Positions 1 through 4,562 of a stretch of 5,172 bases of DNA are shown piece by piece. The notes beneath the pieces are model-generated. The model did not search any database. It saw only the letters and a program-made list of their open reading frames with translations, and was not told where the DNA came from. The first letter of the stretch is position 1. The number at the start of each line of letters is the position of its first letter. Origin of the DNA: Solobacterium sp. UBA1789 (GTDB taxonomy: Bacteria; Bacillota_I; Bacilli_A; Erysipelotrichales; Erysipelotrichaceae); assembly GCA_002314515.1 (NCBI GenBank), contig DCGB01000123.1:2875-8046 (forward strand), written 5' to 3'. The position numbers and the translations under genes are program-made.

Positions 1-1
1 T

Positions 2-289
2 GATTATTATACTGTTAATGGTGAAGATCTTCATGATGAACTGATTTCTCCGGGTTTGGCAAAAGATTGTCGCGTATTTCCTAAGACTTTACTATTTGTT
101 GCCGAATATGATTATCTGGCTCCACAGTCTTATCGTTTTGCGGAAAGACTGGATGAAGCTGGCGTTGATTTGGATATCTACTATGTTAAGGCTGTTGCCC
201 ATGGTTTTTTAGAGCGCTTGGGTTTCTTTGATCAGTCGGATATTTCTTTGCAGATAGTAGCTGATAAGATTATAAATCATTACAATTAG
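2..289 (+). CDS. alpha/beta hydrolase (esterase/acetylhydrolase type), C-terminal fragment
   Basis: This is the 3' end of a gene cut by the window's left edge. The frame is open from base 2 to a TAG stop, giving 95 residues. The fragment carries the last two members of a hydrolase catalytic triad. The acid is Asp37 in LLFVAEYDYLAPQS, just after a buried beta strand. The base is His67 in VAHGFL. The helix between them, ending RLDEAGVDLDIYYV, is typical of the alpha/beta hydrolase fold-3 (hormone-sensitive-lipase-like) family, where the wording is close to 'ERL..AGV.V....Y....HGF'. The nucleophile Ser and the oxyanion motif would lie upstream, outside the window. These enzymes hydrolyse small carboxylic esters, but the substrate cannot be told from this part. 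No signal peptide can be judged. A TTG at position 56 is internal and not a start. The next gene follows after 40 bases, so the two may be cotranscribed. Confidence 0.8.
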   Translation, partial: DYYTVNGEDLHDELISPGLAKDCRVFPKTLLFVAEYDYLAPQSYRFAERLDEAGVDLDIYYVKAVAHGFLERLGFFDQSDISLQIVADKIINHYN

Positions 290-316
290 TTTAGTTCTTT
301 GTTACAATTTTAGTAA

Positions 317-320
317 GAGG
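317..320 (+). promoter_or_regulatory. Shine-Dalgarno of the phosphodiesterase gene
   Basis: GAGG, within AAGAGGTG, lies nine bases before the ATG at 330. An earlier ATG at 326 is in another frame and reaches a stop after six codons, so the ATG at 330 is the start that matches the protein family. Confidence 0.6.
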
Positions 321-329
321 TGTAAATGA

Positions 330-1055
330 ATGAACAATACAATTAAATTACAGAACAAGGGTAAGGCGCTGATGGTTGCCCATCGTGGTGTCAGTGGTTT
401 GGAAAAAGAAAATACTAATGCAGCATTTGTTGCAGCAGGTAACCGTACATACTATGGTATTGAAACCGATGTCCATCTGACAGCAGACAATAAGTTTATT
501 TTATTCCATGATGATGATACAAAGCGCGTTGGTGGCGTTGATATGTCAATTGAGGGTTCAAACTATGATGATATTCGCGCTCTTAATCTCTTACCACGTG
601 AGGGTCGTGTTCAGCGTAAAGATATCTTTGCGCCAAATATGGAAGAATATTTTGATATCTGTAAATTCTATGACAAATATGCAGTATTTGAATTAAAGAA
701 TCATATGCCAGAAGATAAGGTTCTGGAAATCATTGAGATGATTAAGTCTTATGACTATCTGCAGAATACAATTTTTATTTCCTTTGATTTTGAAAATCTG
801 ACATATGTCAAAAAAGCTTTGCCTGATCAACATTGTCAATTTCTGTGCTTTGAACTCGATGAAGCCAAGATGCAGGAATTAGTTAAATGGAAGATGGGAT
901 TAGATGTTGAGTATCATTTCCTGACAGCTGAGAATGTCAAACATCTTCATGATCTGGGTATCGATGTCAACTGCTGGACTGTTAATGATCCAGCTGATGG
1001 CCAGAAGCTGATTGAATATGGTGTTGACTATATTACAACTAACATTCTTGAGTGA
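330..1055 (+). CDS. glycerophosphodiester phosphodiesterase family protein (cytosolic)
   Basis: The product is a 241-residue GDPD-family TIM-barrel enzyme. The family hydrolyses glycerophosphodiesters from phospholipid breakdown to glycerol-3-phosphate and an alcohol, using a divalent metal ion. All signature residues are visible. His18-Arg19 sit in VAHRG, the ENT motif is at 27-29, and Glu45 and Asp47 sit in GIETDVHL. His60-Asp61 sit in FHDD, Glu121 and Lys123 in FELKN, and a late Trp lies in NCWTVND near the C-terminus. The acid/base pair is expected to be His18 and His60. The length matches short UgpQ/GlpQ-like forms. No signal peptide or membrane segment precedes the barrel, so it is probably intracellular. 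It lies 40 bases behind the hydrolase gene and ends at a strong terminator, so it may be the last gene of that transcript. The substrate is not determined from sequence, hence no gene symbol. Confidence 0.93.
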   Translation: MNNTIKLQNKGKALMVAHRGVSGLEKENTNAAFVAAGNRTYYGIETDVHLTADNKFILFHDDDTKRVGGVDMSIEGSNYDDIRALNLLPREGRVQRKDIFAPNMEEYFDICKFYDKYAVFELKNHMPEDKVLEIIEMIKSYDYLQNTIFISFDFENLTYVKKALPDQHCQFLCFELDEAKMQELVKWKMGLDVEYHFLTAENVKHLHDLGIDVNCWTVNDPADGQKLIEYGVDYITTNILE

Positions 1056-1062
1056 AATAATT

Positions 1063-1092
1063 ACCGCTGATTAAGTTCAGCGGTCTTTTTTT
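1063..1092 (+). terminator. Rho-independent terminator after the phosphodiesterase gene
   Basis: A perfect 8-bp stem pairs ACCGCTGA (1063-1070) with TCAGCGGT (1077-1084) around a six-base loop. It is followed by C and seven T (1086-1092). It starts eight bases after the stop codon and separates the upstream transcript from the comG operon. Confidence 0.92.
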
Positions 1093-1130
1093 GTGAGGAT
1101 AAACAGAAGCAGCAAACAATAATAGTCTGT

Positions 1131-2096
1131 ATGGAAAAAAGACTGGCTGCTATTTTAAGACTGGCATTAGATAATAGGGCATCAGATATTCATTTTACCC
1201 GCCACTTCAGTGAAATAACGATAGAAATGCGTATAAATAACTCTATGCGCAAGGTAAAGGCCTCTCCTCAGGATTTTAAACTTATTCGTTATTTACAATA
1301 TCTGGCTAATCTGGATATTGGCAATCTTTCTGTTCCTCAGACAGGACAGTTTGAATATCTGATTGATGATGAGACATTGTCATTGCGTTTTGCGGTTATT
1401 AACAATGTCAATTTTACTAATGCCGTTTTGCGCATTCTAAATAAATGTTCCAGTTTTGATCTAAATAAGTTGTCATCTGTAGCAATCCAGAATGATTTCA
1501 TGAAAGAACTGTTAATCAGGGATTATGGTCTGATTCTTTTTTCTGGTCCTACTGGTTCCGGCAAGACAACAAGCCTTTATACTTTGCTGGATAGTGTGCA
1601 GGATAAAAAAATCTATACCATTGAAGATCCGATTGAAGTATATAACGATAAATTTGTTCAACTTCAAATCAATGAAAAGGCTTCATTTGACTACGAGCAG
1701 GGTATTAAGCAGGTGCTTCGTCATGATCCGGATATCATCATGATAGGTGAAATAAGAGATAAGAAGGCTGCTGTCAATGCGGTTATAGCGGCTAATACCG
1801 GTCATCTTGTTTTATCAAGTATTCATGCATCCAGAGCCGATACAGTTGTTTCCCGTTTAAGCGAACTTGGAGTCAATGAATCACATCTTTATGAGGTATT
1901 GCTTGCCGTTTTTAATCAGCGTCTTTTATACGATTATCAGCAGAATAGAAAAAGAGTTATTTATGAAATCATGGATAAAAAGGAACTGGATTATTTTCAT
2001 AAATATCACAAACATTCACCGGATTATTTATCTTTGGATGAGCAGCTTGCTAAGGGGGTAATAAATGGTTATTTTAAGACCGGCCAGGAAGATTAG
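1131..2096 (+). CDS. comGA: competence pseudopilus assembly ATPase ComGA
   Basis: The product is a 321-residue GspE/PilB-superfamily secretion ATPase, the motor that drives pseudopilus assembly at the inner face of the membrane for DNA uptake. The N-terminal domain begins with the family-typical ASDIHF (17-22). Walker A is GPTGSGKT at 139-146, with Lys145. The Asp box TIEDPIE is at 163-169. Walker B is DPDIIMIGEIRD at 199-210, with Glu207. The His box runs from 221 to 233, with His225 and His232. The tetracysteine zinc motif of GspE/PilB is absent, as is usual for ComGA. It is somewhat shorter than Bacillus ComGA (about 356 residues). The ATG at 1131 is the only in-frame ATG, GTG or TTG between the terminator and the protein's conserved start, yet no Shine-Dalgarno precedes it. 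The gene opens the comG operon and overlaps comGB by 32 bases. Confidence 0.95.
   Translation: MEKRLAAILRLALDNRASDIHFTRHFSEITIEMRINNSMRKVKASPQDFKLIRYLQYLANLDIGNLSVPQTGQFEYLIDDETLSLRFAVINNVNFTNAVLRILNKCSSFDLNKLSSVAIQNDFMKELLIRDYGLILFSGPTGSGKTTSLYTLLDSVQDKKIYTIEDPIEVYNDKFVQLQINEKASFDYEQGIKQVLRHDPDIIMIGEIRDKKAAVNAVIAANTGHLVLSSIHASRADTVVSRLSELGVNESHLYEVLLAVFNQRLLYDYQQNRKRVIYEIMDKKELDYFHKYHKHSPDYLSLDEQLAKGVINGYFKTGQED
2052..2058 (+). promoter_or_regulatory. Shine-Dalgarno of comGB, inside comGA
   Basis: AAGGGGG stands six bases before the ATG at 2065, within the last codons of comGA. It supports 2065 as the comGB start over the later in-frame ATG at 2107, which has its own weaker GAGGA. Confidence 0.65.
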
Positions 2097-3054
2097 GATA
2101 GAGGATATGAATGATTTATATCTTTTACTTAAAAGTGGTCTTTCTTTAAAAGAAGCAGTTTCTCTTTTGGATGATAACGACTGTTTTGAAGAAATCCTGG
2201 AGCAGTTAAACAGGGGAGGAATGATTGAAGATATCATTGGACCATATCTGCCAAAGAGCTTATCTAACTATATGAAAGAGTTTTTAAAAAAACTGTCTTT
2301 TTCTGATAGTCTGGCCCTGTCTTTGTTTTTTTATCAGAAAACAAGGGAAAATGAACAGAGTATTGAGAAGGCTGTTTTATATCCTTTAGTTCTTTTATTT
2401 CTTTCTTTGAGTGGTCTGTATCTATTTGATTTATACGGGCTTGATGCCATTGTGGATCTTTTGTCATCTTTTTCAAAAAGCGGTTATTCTTTTTCTGTCT
2501 TTCGTCTTTTCTTCAGGATAATAATCAATCTGTTTTTCTTTGGTTTTTTACTGCTTGGTGGACTTTTTCTTTATTTCAATAATAATAAACGACTTGCATT
2601 TTTCTATATTCTGATTTGTCGATATTTAAGGGAAACTTTATTTAAAATGTACTATTCGGAAGAATTTATATCCTTACTTTTAGTATGTAACCAATTGGGT
2701 TACAAGACCCGGGATGCCCTGGCTATTCTAAAGGGTTTAAAGGATAGACCTGTTACTGCGTTAATGGCTTTTCATCTGGATAATGCTTTAATGACAGGAC
2801 TTTCTTTAAAAGAAGGCATGCAGCTTCCTTATTTTGATAAAACATTGACTCGTTTTGTTGAAATAGGGGTTCAAACCCGTAACTTTGATGAAATAATGAA
2901 TAACTATATTGAGCTGACGAAAGAGAAAATCACAAGAAAGACGAAAACCATGACACTGATATTGCAGATAGGAGCATATTTCTTTATTGCCATCGTTATT
3001 ATCTTTGTATATCAGATCATGTTTATGCCCATGCAGGCTTTGGCTAATTTTTAG
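2065..3054 (+). CDS. comGB: competence pseudopilus membrane platform protein ComGB
   Basis: The product is a 329-residue type II secretion F (GspF/PilC) family protein, the polytopic membrane platform on which ComGA acts to assemble pilins. The length is close to Bacillus ComGB (about 323). A basic N-terminus (RPARKIRIED) leads into a first cytoplasmic helical domain with the family phrase LKSGLSLKEAVSLL (22-35). Three membrane helices follow at about 104-121, 151-170 and 298-316. The second cytoplasmic domain lies between the last two and includes LLLVCNQLGYKTRDALAIL (203-221) and GLSLKEGM (244-251), a repeat of the same motif. That two-domain, three-helix plan is the GspF plan. Translation is probably coupled to comGA through the 32-base overlap. 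The sequence is Phe- and Leu-rich and diverged, so it is recognised by architecture and position more than by identity. Confidence 0.92.
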   Translation: MVILRPARKIRIEDMNDLYLLLKSGLSLKEAVSLLDDNDCFEEILEQLNRGGMIEDIIGPYLPKSLSNYMKEFLKKLSFSDSLALSLFFYQKTRENEQSIEKAVLYPLVLLFLSLSGLYLFDLYGLDAIVDLLSSFSKSGYSFSVFRLFFRIIINLFFFGFLLLGGLFLYFNNNKRLAFFYILICRYLRETLFKMYYSEEFISLLLVCNQLGYKTRDALAILKGLKDRPVTALMAFHLDNALMTGLSLKEGMQLPYFDKTLTRFVEIGVQTRNFDEIMNNYIELTKEKITRKTKTMTLILQIGAYFFIAIVIIFVYQIMFMPMQALANF

Positions 3055-3058
3055 GAGG
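3053..3058 (+). promoter_or_regulatory. Shine-Dalgarno of comGC
   Basis: A perfect AGGAGG overlaps the comGB stop codon and lies four bases before the comGC ATG. It is the strongest ribosome binding site in the operon, fitting the need for the major pilin in excess. Confidence 0.85.
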
Positions 3059-3062
3059 TTGT

Positions 3063-3362
3063 ATGTCAAAAAAAGCTTTTACTTTACTGGAGATGATTGT
3101 TGTTGTAATGATTGTTGCAGTTTTATTTCTTTTAACCGTTCCCAATGTATCAAATGTTATGGATTCTGTTGACAACAACGCCTGCAAGGCAATGACTAAG
3201 GTAGTTGATGCGGCTATTGTTCAATTTAAACTGACCTATGGCCAGTATCCAAATAGTATAAATGACCTAGTCAATGCCGGTTTTCTGGATAATGAGCAGA
3301 CAAACTGTTCTAATGGCAAGTCTTTGTATTTAAACAACAACCATGCGGTTTATGAACAATAG
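3063..3362 (+). CDS. comGC: competence major pseudopilin ComGC
   Basis: This is the 99-residue major subunit of the competence pseudopilus, the same size as Bacillus ComGC (98). It has a class III prepilin signal: a short basic leader MSKKA, predicted cleavage between Ala5 and Phe6, then FTLLEM with the conserved Glu at mature position 5 (Glu10). A hydrophobic helix runs to about residue 26 and ends with Pro27, close to the canonical Pro at mature position 22. The body carries the ComGC phrases YGQYPNSINDLVNAGFL (59-75). Two cysteines, Cys41 and Cys82, correspond to the pair that forms an intramolecular disulfide in known ComGC. The -1 residue is Ala instead of the more common Gly. The gene starts eight bases after comGB with a perfect Shine-Dalgarno. 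Its end overlaps the next pilin gene. Confidence 0.95.
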   Translation: MSKKAFTLLEMIVVVMIVAVLFLLTVPNVSNVMDSVDNNACKAMTKVVDAAIVQFKLTYGQYPNSINDLVNAGFLDNEQTNCSNGKSLYLNNNHAVYEQ

Positions 3363-3642
3363 AGCCTATACTTTGCTGGAAATGCTACTGGCGGTTTTTA
3401 TTTGTCTGACGTTATCTCTGTTTACTTTACGAAGTTATGTTGAGCCTTCTTATGAAGCCTATTATTTTATGAATGACTATTACGAGGCCTTTTGTAAGTC
3501 TCTGGTTTATCATCAGAGTCAAAGAGTAGATAAGACTTATTATTTTAATGAGTCTGCCAATATCAATAGGGGCGGAAGTTTAAATATAGCTGGTCATTCT
3601 TTAATTATCCATCTGGGGAATGCTTATCTGTTTTATGAATAA
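3352..3642 (+). CDS. comGD: minor competence pseudopilin, ComGD position
   Basis: The product is a 96-residue minor pilin. The prepilin signal is clear: MNNRA, predicted cleavage before Tyr6, then YTLLEM with Glu10 as the +5 Glu. A single hydrophobic helix runs to about residue 27. The remainder is short and rich in Tyr (for example EAYYFMNDYYEAF). Bacillus ComGD is about 143 residues, so the globular part is reduced. I chose the ATG at 3352 because it gives a normal five-residue leader; an in-frame ATG at 3343 would add Met-Arg-Phe. Neither start has a good Shine-Dalgarno. The gene overlaps comGC by 11 bases, so translation probably depends on ribosomes terminating on comGC. By family knowledge ComGD belongs to the minor-pilin tip complex that starts pilus assembly. 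The exact symbol rests on gene order. Confidence 0.85.
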   Translation: MNNRAYTLLEMLLAVFICLTLSLFTLRSYVEPSYEAYYFMNDYYEAFCKSLVYHQSQRVDKTYYFNESANINRGGSLNIAGHSLIIHLGNAYLFYE

Positions 3643-3841
3643 AAAGGCCTTTGTTTTTGCGGATGCGCTAGTGATTGTTCTAGTGACACTGGTTTTAAGT
3701 TCTTTGTGTTTAAGTCTGTTTAAATTACTGGACAGACAGGAAGAAGTTTATGAAGACTACAGGATTCAGCAATCACAAAATTATGAAGAATTCTATAATT
3801 ATCAGAAAAGGTGTCTGGGATGTCAAATAGAGGAAACCTGA
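3635..3841 (+). CDS. comGE: small minor competence pseudopilin, ComGE position
   Basis: The product is a 68-residue protein with a prepilin-like start: MNKKA, predicted cleavage before Phe6, then FVFADAL and a hydrophobic helix to about residue 29. The +5 position is Asp10, where pilins normally have Glu. After the helix there is only a charged, Tyr/Gln/Glu-rich stretch (33-58) likely to be helical. A CLGC cysteine pair (60-63) lies near the C-terminus. Bacillus ComGE is about 115 residues, so almost no globular domain remains. The ATG at 3635 overlaps the comGD stop by eight bases and gives a standard leader. An in-frame ATG at 3620 has GGGGA immediately against it, too close to serve, and would lengthen the leader to ten residues. 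Assignment as ComGE is by order and prepilin signal; the sequence itself is too diverged to be certain. Confidence 0.75.
   Translation: MNKKAFVFADALVIVLVTLVLSSLCLSLFKLLDRQEEVYEDYRIQQSQNYEEFYNYQKRCLGCQIEET
3806..3813 (+). promoter_or_regulatory. Shine-Dalgarno of comGF, inside comGE
   Basis: AAAAGGTG lies six bases before the ATG at 3820. The GTG at 3811, a possible longer start in the same frame, is part of this site and so is unlikely to be the initiator. Confidence 0.6.
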
Positions 3842-4272
3842 ATACTTTATTGAGTTTATATGTTGTTTTGACTTGTCTGCCTGTTGTTGTCGGTATATTA
3901 ACCTGTTTAACAAATATTGAACTGGACTATGTTCAAATCAATAACGAGTTGGCAATGTATCAGTTAAGAAGAGTTATGCTGATTGCCTATAATCTGGAAA
4001 TCGAGGAAGACAGATTGAATTTTATTTATCACAATGATGATTATCAGCTTTCTTTAATAAACAACAATCTTCTTTTACAGCCAGGAACACAGATTTATCT
4101 TAGTGATGTTGATGAAATAAGGTTTTATGTCGAAAATAATTGTCTGCATCTTGTATATAGGCGAAAGGATAGGGAATATGAAAATATTATTGGCTGCGCC
4201 GAAAGCCTTCGTTTGTCAGATTTTTCTGATTGTCATGTTGATGATATTGAGTCTGATGAGCCTGATTTGTGA
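3820..4272 (+). CDS. comGF: minor competence pseudopilin, ComGF family
   Basis: The product is a 150-residue protein with one N-terminal membrane helix (about 10-30) after MSNRGN. A degenerate TLLSL stands where pilins have TLLESL, so the +5 Glu is missing. The body follows the ComGF plan. A helix phrase ELAMYQLRRVMLIA is followed by short beta-strand stretches: RLNFIYHNDDYQLSLINN, a turn PGTQIYL, then VDEIRFYVENNCLHLVYRR. Bacillus ComGF is about 127 residues. The extra length here is an acidic tail (LSDFSDCHVDDIESDEPDL) that lies wholly inside the overlap with the next gene. The start overlaps comGE by 22 bases and the end overlaps comGG by 95. In the family ComGF is part of the minor-pilin complex needed to initiate the transformation pseudopilus. 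Assignment rests on order, size and fold pattern. Confidence 0.8.
   Translation: MSNRGNLNTLLSLYVVLTCLPVVVGILTCLTNIELDYVQINNELAMYQLRRVMLIAYNLEIEEDRLNFIYHNDDYQLSLINNNLLLQPGTQIYLSDVDEIRFYVENNCLHLVYRRKDREYENIIGCAESLRLSDFSDCHVDDIESDEPDL
4164..4169 (+). promoter_or_regulatory. Shine-Dalgarno of comGG, inside comGF
   Basis: AAAGGA lies eight bases before the ATG at 4178. It is what decides the comGG start, and with it the unusually long overlap with comGF. Confidence 0.6.
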
Positions 4273-4510
4273 CTATCTGCTTAAGACCAATGGGATATAT
4301 GTGGAGCTTTTGGACTATGATTCAAGGTTTGTTAAAGAGGCAAGTATTATTGAAGAAGCCAAGTGCCAGCTGTTAAACAATGATGATATCACTGATTTTG
4401 ATGATGTCCATGTTGAAAGAAATAATAATTCTTATTATCTTTACAGTTCTGGTTTAAAGATGAGAATTGAGGTTCAGCAGAAGATGATTACCTACTATAG
4501 TTATGAATAA
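4178..4510 (+). CDS. comGG: minor competence pseudopilin, ComGG position
   Basis: The product is a 110-residue protein with a prepilin-like start: MKILLAAPKA, predicted cleavage before Phe11, then FVCQIF and a strongly hydrophobic helix (about 15-32). The +5 residue is Ile. Lack of the +5 Glu is known for the capping pilins GspK and Bacillus ComGG, so this fits the last pilin of the operon. The body is acidic: a helix FVKEASIIEEAKCQLLNN (50-67), then short strands ending MRIEVQQKMITYYSYE. That layout of a Glu-bearing helix followed by a final strand resembles Bacillus ComGG (about 124 residues). The ATG at 4178 is chosen for its Shine-Dalgarno and because it precedes the membrane helix. Its first 95 bases are also read as comGF in another frame. 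The leader is longer than in the other pilins. Identity is by position and pattern. Confidence 0.78.
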   Translation: MKILLAAPKAFVCQIFLIVMLMILSLMSLICDYLLKTNGIYVELLDYDSRFVKEASIIEEAKCQLLNNDDITDFDDVHVERNNNSYYLYSSGLKMRIEVQQKMITYYSYE

Positions 4511-4530
4511 TTGATTTTTTAGGGTAAAAT
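4501..4530 (+). promoter_or_regulatory. possible promoter of efp
   Basis: A TAAAAT -10 (4525-4530, five of six consensus bases) stands 18 bases after a weak TTATGA -35 (4501-4506, three of six). This would start transcription near 4537, about 26 bases before the efp ATG and just ahead of its Shine-Dalgarno. The spacing is sensible but the -35 is poor. It would let efp be expressed independently of the competence operon. Confidence 0.38.
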
Positions 4531-4545
4531 AGAAAAGTAAAAAAA

Positions 4546-4551
4546 GAAAGG
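4546..4551 (+). promoter_or_regulatory. Shine-Dalgarno of efp
   Basis: GAAAGG lies eleven bases before the ATG at 4563, a slightly long but workable spacing. No other in-frame start gives the family's normal N-terminus. Confidence 0.6.
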
Positions 4552-4562
4552 TAATTATAGTA

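Noticed and set aside
280..308. Possible promoter before the phosphodiesterase gene: TTACAA, 17 bases, TACAAT.
   Set aside because: The -10 is good, but the -35 has only three matches and the start of transcription would fall almost on the Shine-Dalgarno. Cotranscription with the hydrolase is equally plausible.
326..346. Six-codon ORF starting at the first ATG of ATGAATGA, before the phosphodiesterase start.
   Set aside because: It is too short and is explained by chance overlap with the real start at 330; nothing suggests a leader peptide.
2028..3069. Three reverse-strand open frames opposite comGA/comGB (2028-2237, 2264-2476, 2806-3069).
   Set aside because: They have no recognisable domains and lie opposite well-supported coding sequence. 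They are shadows of the T-rich codons of comGB.
3343..3351. Earlier start for the ComGD-position pilin, adding Met-Arg-Phe.
   Set aside because: It has no Shine-Dalgarno and lengthens the prepilin leader with a hydrophobic residue. The ATG at 3352 gives the usual short basic leader. It cannot be fully excluded.
4127..4177. A longer frame for comGG starting at 4127.
   Set aside because: It would put 17 extra residues ahead of the prepilin leader and deepen the overlap; the ATG at 4178 has a proper Shine-Dalgarno.
4498..4520. Weak hairpin TAGTTA/TAATTG with a TGAA loop followed by six T, at the comGG stop; a possible terminator between comGG and efp.
   Set aside because: The six-pair stem has two G-T wobbles and otherwise only A-T pairs, too weak to call beside the strong terminator at 1063.
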